A stretch of 7,411 nucleotides of DNA from Bacillota bacterium (GTDB lineage Bacteria; Bacillota; Clostridia; Peptostreptococcales; Anaerovoracaceae): contig JAEENW010000186.1 in the NCBI GenBank assembly GCA_016283945.1, forward strand, positions 1 through 7,411. Direction: 5' to 3'. Below the pieces are notes generated by a model, which did not search any database, was not told where the DNA came from, and saw only the letters and a list, made by a program, of their open reading frames with translations. The position numbers and the translations under genes are program-made. Within the stretch, counting starts at the first letter, position 1. Every line of letters begins with the position of its first letter. Positions 1 through 6,042 of this stretch are shown piece by piece.

Positions 1-744
1 GACGCCAAGTTCACTGGGCTGGACAACTACGCCGCCGCGCTGGCAGACGAGAGCTTCAGGCACTCGTTCTGGTACACCGCGCTGTTCGCGATAGTCTCGC
101 TCGTGATAATCAACGTGCTCGCCTTCACGGTCGCCTACCTGCTCACACAGGGGCTCAAGGGCAGCAACCTGTTCAGGACGGTGTTCTTCATGCCCAACCT
201 CATCGGAGGCATAGTCCTGGGCTACATCTGGTCGATGATCTTCGACGGAATACTCTCGAGGTACAGCACCTCGATACTGCTGGAGACCAAATACGGCTTC
301 TGGGGCCTGATAATCCTGATGTGCTGGCAGCAGGTCGGATACATGATGATAATCTACATCGCGGGCCTGCAGGCTGTGCCTGAGGACATGCTCGAGGCGG
401 CCAAGATCGACGGCGCCAACAAATGGCAGACCCTCTTCCAGGTCACCATCCCCAACGTCATGCCCTCGATCACCATCTGCACGTTCCTCGGACTGACCAA
501 CGGCTTTAAGCTCTTCGACCAGAACCTCGCTCTCACCGCGGGGCAGCCGTTCATCATCCAGCCCGACGGCACGGTCATCAAGACCACCGAGATGCTCGCT
601 CTGAACATCTACAACACCTTCTACGGCTCAGGCTCCACTTCGCCCGGAGTCGCGCAGGCCAAGGCCGTCATATTCTTCATCCTCGTGGCGGGGCTCGGGC
701 TCGCCCAGCTCGCCTACACCAGAAAGAGGGAGGTGCAGAACTGA
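1..744 (+). CDS. Sugar ABC transporter permease, MalF/UgpA-like (5' partial)
   Basis: Inner-membrane subunit of a CUT1-family carbohydrate importer; it pairs with the downstream permease to form the channel. The reading frame is open from base 1, so the true start lies upstream; 247 residues are visible, and the GTG at 103 is internal. The visible N-terminus (FTGLDNY) is the conserved stretch that precedes the permease core in this family. Hydrophobic segments alternate with loops. The cytoplasmic EAA loop that docks on the ATPase is clear at visible residues 132-138 (EAAKIDG, bases 394-414), followed by the expected IPNVMPS. The C-terminal QAKAVIFF segment is typical of Clostridia-type CUT1 permeases. 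The stop overlaps the next start by one base (TGATG). Being followed by malQ suggests malto-oligosaccharides as substrate, but the permease sequence alone does not prove this. Confidence 0.93.
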   Translation, partial: DAKFTGLDNYAAALADESFRHSFWYTALFAIVSLVIINVLAFTVAYLLTQGLKGSNLFRTVFFMPNLIGGIVLGYIWSMIFDGILSRYSTSILLETKYGFWGLIILMCWQQVGYMMIIYIAGLQAVPEDMLEAAKIDGANKWQTLFQVTIPNVMPSITICTFLGLTNGFKLFDQNLALTAGQPFIIQPDGTVIKTTEMLALNIYNTFYGSGSTSPGVAQAKAVIFFILVAGLGLAQLAYTRKREVQN

Positions 745-1598
745 TGAACAGCAGCCTTTCAGCAGAGAACCGCAGAAAGAACATACTCTCGGCAGTGCTC
801 GCCGTCATCTGCGTCATCTACGTGCTGCCCGTGGTGGCCGTAGTCATCAATTCCTTCAAGCTCAACACCTACGTCAAGACCAACACCTTCGATCTCCCGC
901 GCGGAGAGATGTGGGCCGGATTCTCCAACTTCATCAAGGGAATGACCTTCGGAAACTATCCCTTCATGAAGAGCGTGCTCTACAGCGTGGTCATCACGAT
1001 CATCTCGACGGCGCTGATCCTGCTCTTCACCTCGATGGCGGCCTGGTACATCGCCAGGGTCGACTCCAAGATATGCAGGGCTGTCTACTACCTCTGCGTA
1101 TTCTCGATGGTGGTCCCGTTCCAGATGGTAATGTTCACGCTCTCCAAGACCGCTGACAAGCTCCGTCTGAACACCCCCTGGACCATTCCCATCGTGTACC
1201 TGGGCTTCGGAGCGGGGCTCGCGATCTTCATGTTCGTAGGCTTCGTCAAGTCCATACCCCTCGAGATCGAGGAAGCCGCCCAGATCGACGGCTGCGGGCC
1301 CCTGAGGACCTATTTCTCCGTGGTCTTCCCGATGCTCCGCCCGACCATGATCTCCGTAGGCATACTCGAGATCATGTGGGTCTGGAACGACTATCTGCTC
1401 CCGGTGCTCGTGCTCGACATCAACGAGTACAGGACCCTGCCTATCCACATACAGTACCTCAAGGGCAGCTACGGCACGGTAGACCTCGGCGCCACCATGG
1501 CTCTGATACTGCTGTCGATAATCCCCGTGATAATCTTCTACCTCAGCTGCCAGAAGTACATCATCAAGGGCGTCGCCGCGGGCGCGGTCAAGGGTTAG
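744..1598 (+). CDS. Sugar ABC transporter permease, MalG-like
   Basis: Second inner-membrane subunit of the CUT1 carbohydrate importer, 284 residues, a normal length for MalG/UgpE-type permeases. About six membrane segments can be drawn, near residues 14-34, 77-101, 112-132, 148-168, 200-220 and 252-270. The EAA loop that contacts the ATPase is at residues 177-183 (EAAQIDG), followed by FPMLRPT. The WNDYLLP motif at 214-220 and the short basic C-terminus ending KGVAAGAVKG are both typical of the family. The ATG at 744 is supported by GGGAGGTG at 728-735, about eight bases upstream, and overlaps the previous stop by one base, which suggests translational coupling. Substrate is inferred from neighbours. 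Confidence 0.94.
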   Translation: MNSSLSAENRRKNILSAVLAVICVIYVLPVVAVVINSFKLNTYVKTNTFDLPRGEMWAGFSNFIKGMTFGNYPFMKSVLYSVVITIISTALILLFTSMAAWYIARVDSKICRAVYYLCVFSMVVPFQMVMFTLSKTADKLRLNTPWTIPIVYLGFGAGLAIFMFVGFVKSIPLEIEEAAQIDGCGPLRTYFSVVFPMLRPTMISVGILEIMWVWNDYLLPVLVLDINEYRTLPIHIQYLKGSYGTVDLGATMALILLSIIPVIIFYLSCQKYIIKGVAAGAVKG

Positions 1599-1601
1599 GA
1601 G
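1597..1601 (+). promoter_or_regulatory. Ribosome binding site of malQ overlapping the upstream stop codon
   Basis: AGGAG at 1597-1601 shares two bases with the TAG stop of the MalG-like gene (1596-1598) and sits six bases before the malQ ATG. This fixes the malQ start and ties its translation to ribosomes finishing the permease. Confidence 0.6.
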
Positions 1602-1607
1602 CAAGGA

Positions 1608-3101
1608 ATGAAGAGAAGCAGCGGCATCCTCATGCCGATATCATCGCTGCCTTCGCCTTACGGCATAGGCACCCTCGGAAAGGAAGCGAGGGAATTCATA
1701 GACTTCCTCAGCGAGTCGGGACAGTCCTGGTGGCAGATCCTGCCCGTCGGGCCTACGAGCTACGGGGATTCCCCGTATCAGTGCCCCTCGACCTTCGCCG
1801 GCAATCCCTACTTCATCGATCCGGACACCCTCGAGGCGGACGGGCTGCTCACGCGCTCCGAGATCGAGGCCGCTGACTGCGGTGCCGATCCCGAAAGAGC
1901 CGACTACGGCCTGCTCTACGAGAGGAGAGGGCCCCTGCTCAGGAAGGCCGCGGAGCGCGGCCTGAAGGAGCCTGACGAGGCCTTCGGAGCCTTCAGGGAG
2001 GCGAACTCCTCCTGGCTCCCGGACTACTGCCTCTTCAGCGCCCTCAAGGCGAAGTTCGGCCAGAAGAGCTGGCTGGACTGGCCCGACGAGGCCGCGAGGA
2101 ACAGAGATCCGGAGGCTCTTGAGGGCTTCAGGAAGGAGCTCGCGCCCGAGATCGAGATCTGCGCCTACATCCAGTACCTGTTCTTCAGGCAGTGGGACGC
2201 GCTCAGGGAATACGCCCGCGAAAAGGGCATAGGCATCATCGGAGATCTGCCCATATACGTCGCGCTCGACTCGGCCGACGTCTGGTCCGAGAAGGAGTTC
2301 TTCCAGATCGGCGAGGACGGAGTGCCCGAGAAGGTCGCCGGAGTCCCGCCCGACTACTTCAACGAGGACGGACAGCTCTGGGGCAACCCGCTCTACGACT
2401 ACGGCCGCATGAAGGAGGACGGCTGGGGCTGGTGGATACGCCGCATAGGCGGAGCCGCCAAGCTCTACGACGTTATCAGGATCGATCACTTCAGGGGCTT
2501 CGAGAGCTACTGGGCCGTTCCCTACGGCGATACCACGGCCAAGAACGGCGAGTGGATCAAGGGACCCGGGATGGAGCTCGTAGGGGCTCTCAGGGACTGG
2601 TTCAAGGACACCAGCTTCATAGCCGAGGATCTGGGCTATCCAACGCCCGAGGTCAAACAGCTGCTCGAGGACTCCGGCTTCCCCGGAATGAAGGTCGTCG
2701 AGTTCGCCTTCGACCCCGGCCTCGAGAGCAGCGACATGCCGCACCGCTACGGCACGCGCTGCGTCTGCTACACGGGCACCCACGACAATCCGCCCGTCAT
2801 GGCCTGGAAGGAGACCGCTCCCGCTGAGGAGATAGAGATTGCCCGCGAGTATCTGGGACTGAACGACGCCGAGGGCTTCGCCTTCGGAATGATCAGGGGA
2901 GGCATGGCCAGCACGGCCGAGCTCTTCATCGCCCAGATGCAGGACTGGCTGCAGCTCGGGACCGCCTCGAGGATGAACACCCCAGGGATCCTGGGCGGCA
3001 ACTGGCAGTGGAGGATGCTCCCCGGCGCGCTCACGGATGAGCTCGCGCGGAGGATAGCGAGGATGACGCAGCTTTACGGAAGGAGTAACGAAAATGTCTG
3101 A
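1608..3101 (+). CDS. malQ: 4-alpha-glucanotransferase (amylomaltase, GH77)
   Basis: Cytoplasmic enzyme that transfers alpha-1,4-glucan segments between malto-oligosaccharides, releasing glucose and making longer chains usable by phosphorylase. The 497 residues match the usual bacterial amylomaltase length. Family motifs run in order: SSGILMPISSLPSPYGIG (4-21), PVGPTSYGDSPYQ, GDLPIYVALDSADVW, IRIDHFRGFESYW, AEDLG and GTHDNPP. The nucleophile falls at Asp293 and the acid/base at Glu340, the same numbers as in Thermus aquaticus amylomaltase; the third acidic residue is Asp393 (395 in Thermus). All three are intact. The gene sits between the permease genes and the transporter ATPase gene and overlaps the latter by 8 nt, which strongly suggests that the transporter handles maltodextrins. 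Confidence 0.97.
   Translation: MKRSSGILMPISSLPSPYGIGTLGKEAREFIDFLSESGQSWWQILPVGPTSYGDSPYQCPSTFAGNPYFIDPDTLEADGLLTRSEIEAADCGADPERADYGLLYERRGPLLRKAAERGLKEPDEAFGAFREANSSWLPDYCLFSALKAKFGQKSWLDWPDEAARNRDPEALEGFRKELAPEIEICAYIQYLFFRQWDALREYAREKGIGIIGDLPIYVALDSADVWSEKEFFQIGEDGVPEKVAGVPPDYFNEDGQLWGNPLYDYGRMKEDGWGWWIRRIGGAAKLYDVIRIDHFRGFESYWAVPYGDTTAKNGEWIKGPGMELVGALRDWFKDTSFIAEDLGYPTPEVKQLLEDSGFPGMKVVEFAFDPGLESSDMPHRYGTRCVCYTGTHDNPPVMAWKETAPAEEIEIAREYLGLNDAEGFAFGMIRGGMASTAELFIAQMQDWLQLGTASRMNTPGILGGNWQWRMLPGALTDELARRIARMTQLYGRSNENV
3078..3085 (+). promoter_or_regulatory. Ribosome binding site inside malQ for the ATPase gene
   Basis: GGAAGGAG lies in the last codons of malQ, eight bases before the ATG at 3094. 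It supports starting the ATPase inside malQ with an 8-nt overlap, consistent with coupled translation. Confidence 0.6.
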
Positions 3102-4281
3102 AGTAAGCCTTAAGCATATCAAGAAGATATACCCGTACACCGAGCCCAAGAAGAAGGGCGAGGCTGCGCGGCCCACAAATCTCAAGATAACCGACGAGGG
3201 CGTAGTAGCCGTAGAGGACTTCAACCTCGACATCGCGGACCGCGAGTTCGTGGTGCTCGTAGGACCCTCCGGCTGCGGAAAGTCCACGACCCTCAGGATG
3301 GTCGCCGGCCTCGAGGAGATCTCGGGCGGCGAGCTCTACATCGACGGCAGGCTCGTGAACGACGTCGCTCCCAAGGACAGGGACATCGCGATGGTCTTCC
3401 AGAGCTACGCCCTCTATCCGCACATGACCGTGCGCGAGAACATGGCCTTCCCGCTCAAGCTGAAGAAGGTCGACCAGGCGACGATCAACGCCAAGGTCAA
3501 CGAGGCCGCCGAGATCCTCGGAATCACCGAGTACCTCGAGAGAAAGCCCAAGAACCTCTCCGGCGGACAGCGCCAGAGAGTCGCCATAGGCCGCGCCATC
3601 GTGAGAGAGCCCAAGGTCCTGCTCATGGACGAGCCTCTCTCCAACCTCGACGCCAAGCTGAGGAACCAGATGAGAGCCGAGATCATCAAGCTCCGCCAGA
3701 GGATCAACACGACCTTCATCTACGTAACTCACGACCAGACCGAGGCCATGACCCTCGGCGACCGCATCGTCATCATGAAGGACGGCGTGGTCCAGCAGAT
3801 CGGGACCCCGCAGGAGGTCTTCGACCATCCCGCCAACCTCTTCGTGTCCGGCTTCATCGGAGTTCCGCAGATGAACTACTTCAACGCCAGGCTCGTAAAG
3901 AAGGGTGAGGGCAGCTACGAGGTCGAGCTCGACGGAAAGACCGTCTCCGTCTCGCCCGATAAGCAGGCAAGGCTCGCCGCCAACGGCGTCGAGAGCCAGG
4001 ACATCACCCTCGGCGTCCGTCCCGAGCACGTGGCGCTCTTCGGCGAGGAGAGCGGCATGTTCCACGGCACCGTCGAGGTCAGCGAGATGATGGGAAGCTC
4101 CGTGCATCTCCACCTGAGCTCCCTCGGCCAGAACGTGATCGTCATCGTTCAGACCATGGACCTTCAGGGACAGCACAAGGAGGGCTTCAAGATCGGCCAG
4201 GAGGTGGCCTACACCTTCGGCGGAAACGTCATCCACATGTTCAGCAAGGAGGACGAGAGGAACCTGGAGCTCCCGAGATAG
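3094..4281 (+). CDS. msmK: Sugar ABC transporter ATP-binding protein, MsmK/UgpC/MalK type
   Basis: Cytoplasmic ATPase that powers the CUT1 importer encoded upstream. All nucleotide-binding motifs are intact: Walker A GPSGCGKST (57-65), Q-loop Gln103, signature LSGGQ (155-159), Walker B VLLMDE (175-180) with catalytic Glu180, and H-loop His213. The C-terminal third (about 245-395) is the MalK-type regulatory/TOBE region, including GVRPEHV. Length, 395 residues, is slightly above the usual 360-375. The extra comes partly from a Lys-rich insert at about residues 15-36, between KIYP and GVVAVEDF. I recall similar inserts in Clostridia homologues. ATPases of this group can serve several sugar importers, so it may not be dedicated to this one. 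The symbol is a family label; ugpC or malK would be equally acceptable. Confidence 0.95.
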   Translation: MSEVSLKHIKKIYPYTEPKKKGEAARPTNLKITDEGVVAVEDFNLDIADREFVVLVGPSGCGKSTTLRMVAGLEEISGGELYIDGRLVNDVAPKDRDIAMVFQSYALYPHMTVRENMAFPLKLKKVDQATINAKVNEAAEILGITEYLERKPKNLSGGQRQRVAIGRAIVREPKVLLMDEPLSNLDAKLRNQMRAEIIKLRQRINTTFIYVTHDQTEAMTLGDRIVIMKDGVVQQIGTPQEVFDHPANLFVSGFIGVPQMNYFNARLVKKGEGSYEVELDGKTVSVSPDKQARLAANGVESQDITLGVRPEHVALFGEESGMFHGTVEVSEMMGSSVHLHLSSLGQNVIVIVQTMDLQGQHKEGFKIGQEVAYTFGGNVIHMFSKEDERNLELPR

Positions 4282-4318
4282 GAATCCTGCCGCTTCGTCC
4301 TGAAGTACAAAAACAAGA

Positions 4319-4350
4319 AAAGGGAGTCCTTCGGGACTCCCTTTCTCTCT
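4319..4350 (+). terminator. Intrinsic terminator with UUCG tetraloop, probably bidirectional
   Basis: A perfect 11-bp stem (4319-4329 with 4334-4344) is closed by a TTCG tetraloop on a C-G pair, an unusually stable RNA hairpin. On the plus strand it is followed by a pyrimidine, T-rich tract (CTCTCTTCTTT), suited to ending the maltodextrin operon 38 bases after its last stop. Read on the minus strand, the stem is followed by TTCTTGTTTTT, so the same hairpin can end the converging gene that stops at 4377. Confidence 0.92.
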
Positions 4351-4376
4351 TCTTTGATCTTCTTAGATTTTCGGTC

Positions 4377-4673
4377 CTAAGCCTCTTCGGAGGCCTCCTC
4401 AGGCTCCTCAGCTCCGTGCGCCCTGAGCAGCTCTCCGGCGCGCTCGAGGGCGTCCCACAGTCCGTCCTCGCTGAGGACGCCGCGCTTGACGTAGTCGGGG
4501 ATCAGGGCTGCCTCGTCGGCCTCGAAGTCCTCTCTCCATTCCCCGGAGTAATAGGCTTGGAGCTCGCCAGAGAGCTCGGCGAGCTCCCTGAGGCCTCTCT
4601 CTATCTCGTCATTGAGAGTGTTGACGCGGTCGAACAGCTTCTCAAAGTGTCTTATCCTTTCGTTTCTTTCCAT
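4377..4673 (-). CDS. DUF4298 family protein
   Basis: Small 98-residue cytoplasmic protein of unknown function, transcribed toward the maltodextrin operon. The N-terminal 45 residues look like a long amphipathic helix rich in Glu, Arg and Leu. Then come YYSGEWREDFEADE (41-54) and KRGVLSED (63-70), the conserved core I associate with DUF4298; the C-terminal tail is acidic (AEEPEEASEEA). There is no signal peptide or membrane segment. The start is supported by AAAGGAGC (4690-4683 on the minus strand), about nine bases before the ATG, and by a strong extended -10 further upstream. The domain assignment rests on recalled motif similarity; nothing in the sequence indicates a biochemical role. Confidence 0.85.
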   Translation of the reverse strand: MERNERIRHFEKLFDRVNTLNDEIERGLRELAELSGELQAYYSGEWREDFEADEAALIPDYVKRGVLSEDGLWDALERAGELLRAHGAEEPEEASEEA

Positions 4674-4706
4674 GGTTTTTGGGCTCCTTTCGGTGATTTC
4701 CGCTCA

Positions 4707-4715
4707 ATTATACCA
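4707..4715 (-). promoter_or_regulatory. Extended -10 promoter for the DUF4298 gene
   Basis: On the minus strand this reads TGGTATAAT, a perfect extended -10 (TGnTATAAT), 34 bases before the ATG at 4673. The best-placed -35 (GTACCA at 17-bp spacing) is poor, which extended -10 promoters tolerate. An RNA starting near 4700 would have a leader of about 27 nt containing the AAAGGAG ribosome binding site. Confidence 0.7.
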
Positions 4716-4744
4716 CAGTGTACGTCTTTTGGTACAGGGTGCCG

Positions 4745-4753
4745 TGATATAGT
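4745..4753 (+). promoter_or_regulatory. Extended -10 promoter for the candidate structured RNA
   Basis: TGATATAGT matches the extended -10 pattern TGnTATAnT. No convincing -35 is present at 15-19 bases upstream. The expected start, six or seven bases downstream, falls at about 4760, exactly where the 5' strand of a 9-bp closing stem begins. It diverges from the minus-strand promoter, with 29 bases between the two -10 elements. Confidence 0.5.
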
Positions 4754-4759
4754 CTATGT

Positions 4760-4916
4760 GCCGGCGGGTGAGAGCCGCTGGAATCCCGATCGGGGAGCCG
4801 GGGGCGGCCCGCGATGGGGGGAGCGGGGTTCCTGTCCAGCAGGGCAGAGCCTTCCCGCCGGCGTTCGCAGTTACCCGCGCAGCTGAGCAAGCTGATTAGC
4901 GCTCAGCCGTTTTTTA
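4760..4916 (+). ncRNA. Candidate structured RNA or riboswitch-like leader, family not recognised
   Basis: This GC-rich stretch of about 157 nt can form a perfect 9-bp stem between 4760-4768 (GCCGGCGGG) and 4854-4862 (CCCGCCGGC). Inside are possible hairpins at 4774-4778/4804-4808, 4785-4787/4792-4794, 4809-4812/4823-4826 and 4831-4834/4840-4843. An intrinsic terminator follows at 4882-4915. A promoter-like element lies just upstream, so it could be a free small RNA or a cis-acting leader of the SseB-HD gene at 4972. I compared it by eye with cobalamin, FMN, TPP, c-di-AMP, SRP and 6S RNA signatures and found no convincing match. The high GC makes chance pairing easy, so the structure needs comparative support. 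Confidence 0.45.
4882..4915 (+). terminator. Intrinsic terminator of the candidate RNA
   Basis: The stem GCTGAGC (4882-4888) with GCTCAGC (4901-4907) encloses a small inner stem GCT/AGC with loop GATT. It is followed by CG and six T residues (4910-4915). It sits about 57 bases before the next start codon, so it would either end a free RNA or act as an attenuator for the downstream gene. Confidence 0.75.
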
Positions 4917-4929
4917 GGTTATAATAACC
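4917..4929 (+). promoter_or_regulatory. Possible promoter -10 within a 13-bp inverted repeat
   Basis: GGTTATAATAACC is a perfect inverted repeat around a single central base and contains a consensus TATAAT at 4920-4925. The only -35 candidate, TTAGCG at 18-bp spacing, is weak. If used, transcription would start near 4932 and give a 40-nt leader for the SseB-HD gene. The symmetry could mark an operator, or could simply come from an AT-rich -10. Confidence 0.4.
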
Positions 4930-4946
4930 GCATAAGCATATCAGGG

Positions 4947-4968
4947 GGGACCTGTAGTCCCGGGGAGG
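4947..4968 (+). promoter_or_regulatory. Hairpin and closely spaced ribosome binding site before the SseB-HD gene
   Basis: GGGAC (4947-4951) can pair with GTCCC (4957-4961) around the loop CTGTA. The Shine-Dalgarno GGGGAGG (4962-4968) abuts the hairpin and is only three bases from the ATG at 4972, closer than usual. Start choice rests on this site and on the natural-looking N-terminus MALKYL. Confidence 0.45.
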
Positions 4969-4971
4969 CAT

Positions 4972-6042
4972 ATGGCTCTTAAATACCTCAAGGAAGAAAT
5001 AGACGCTTACAGGGAGGAGGGCTCCGACGAGCTCATATACGAGATCTACGACGAGCTCACCGACTCGCTTCTCAGCGGAGATCAGTTCCTCGCGGCCGGC
5101 ACGAGGCACGGCGACGGGAGTTTTTCCTATTCGCTGCTCGCGGGCGTCGACGAGGACGGCGGCAGCGTCACCAAGGTCATAGGCATCTACACGAGCGAGG
5201 CCGAGGCCGCGCTCAGGGAGAAGAGCGAGCACAGCGCGGACACCGACAGCATCACGCTGAGCAGGGTGGTCTATCACGCGCTCTTCAGCGATGACATAGA
5301 CGCCGTAGTCATCGATCCCTTCAGCTCGCGCTTCGAGATGAACAGGGAGATACTCTGGGGGCTCTACTACAAGACCCCCGAGGACAGCCACGCGGGCCTC
5401 TTCGAGAGGCGCATGATAGGCAAGGCCATAAGGTTCGCCTCCGAGATGCACGACCACCAGGTCAGGAAGGGAACCAACGAGCCCTACATCACCCACCCGC
5501 TGGAGGTGCTGACCATACTCAATTCGACGAGCGTCTTCGACATGAGCTGGGAACTCATGGCCGCGGGAGTGCTCCACGACACCGTCGAGGATACTGCGGC
5601 CGACATCGATACCATAAGGAGCTTATTCGGTCCCAACGTCGCCGGGCTCGTGGCCTTCCACACGGAGGACAAGAGCAGGAGCTGGGACGAGAGGAAGTCC
5701 CACACCATAGACAGCCTGGAGACGGCGGATCTGAGGGAGAAGCTGCTGATCGCGGCCGACCTGCTCTCCAACGAGCGCAGCATGCTCAGGGACCTGCGCA
5801 TTGTGGGCGAGGAGCTCTGGAACCGCTTCAAGGCTACGAAGGAGAAGATGGCCTGGTATCACGCGGGGCTCATAGAAGGCCTCTCGGAGCTGACGGAGTA
5901 TCCCCAGACCGAGGGCATATACAGCGAGCTTCAGAGGAACTACAGGGAGCTATTCGAGGAGGAAGCCCAGACATACGGAGCCGAAGATGCGGGAGCTTCC
6001 GCCGCTCGGGCCGGCGAAGACCCGGAGGAGGGAATAAAATGA
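4972..6042 (+). CDS. SseB-like domain fused to a RelA/SpoT (Mesh1-like) HD hydrolase
   Basis: A 356-residue soluble protein with two parts. Residues about 30-130 resemble the SseB N-terminal domain: GVDEDGG, a GIYTSEAEA strand-turn, and AVVIDPFSSRFEMNREIL near 111-128. Residues about 148-300 are an HD hydrolase of the RelA/SpoT/Mesh1 type. Visible are H160 and RKGTNEPYITHP (165-176), the HD pair H202/D203, E206/D207, TEDKS (231-235) and AADLLSN (261-267) with D263 and N267. By analogy with Rel and Mesh1, H175, H202, D203 and D263 would hold the metal and E206/D207 would support cleavage of a nucleotide pyrophosphate such as (p)ppGpp. No synthetase domain is present. The C-terminus is acidic and probably disordered. 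The stop overlaps the next start (ATGA). Substrate is inferred from the family only. Confidence 0.85.
   Translation: MALKYLKEEIDAYREEGSDELIYEIYDELTDSLLSGDQFLAAGTRHGDGSFSYSLLAGVDEDGGSVTKVIGIYTSEAEAALREKSEHSADTDSITLSRVVYHALFSDDIDAVVIDPFSSRFEMNREILWGLYYKTPEDSHAGLFERRMIGKAIRFASEMHDHQVRKGTNEPYITHPLEVLTILNSTSVFDMSWELMAAGVLHDTVEDTAADIDTIRSLFGPNVAGLVAFHTEDKSRSWDERKSHTIDSLETADLREKLLIAADLLSNERSMLRDLRIVGEELWNRFKATKEKMAWYHAGLIEGLSELTEYPQTEGIYSELQRNYRELFEEEAQTYGAEDAGASAARAGEDPEEGIK

Noticed and set aside
759..1604. Minus-strand open frame opposite the MalG-like permease
   Set aside because: The translation is strongly acidic and repetitive, as expected from the complement of a hydrophobic protein, with no family resemblance.
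1641..3287. Very long open frame on the minus strand opposite malQ
   Set aside because: malQ on the plus strand is unmistakable with intact catalytic residues. The antisense frame arises because GC-rich codon usage rarely produces stops on the opposite strand, and its translation is low-complexity with no recognisable motif.
3031..4236. Long minus-strand open frame opposite the ATPase gene
   Set aside because: Its translation is rich in Glu, Val, Leu, His and Asp with no domain, and it mirrors a complete ABC ATPase on the plus strand.
4760..4862. SRP (4.5S) RNA or 6S RNA
   Set aside because: The conserved GGAA-type SRP apical loop (GTCCGGAAGGAAGCAGCC-like) is absent, and the fold drawn has several branches instead of the single long bulged rod of 6S RNA.
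4736..4863. Possible FMN or cobalamin riboswitch
   Set aside because: Fragments such as CCGGCGGGTGAGAGCC and ATATAGTCT recall pieces of the FMN element, and the ends recall cobalamin elements. However, the conserved blocks are not present in the right order and most are missing.
4416..4886. Plus-strand open frame running through the DUF4298 gene and into the intergenic region
   Set aside because: It is antisense to a better-supported gene, has no ribosome binding site of note, and crosses the promoters and candidate RNA.
4708..4890. Short minus-strand open frame inside the candidate RNA region
   Set aside because: It has no recognisable motif and overlaps a region better explained by RNA structure and promoters.
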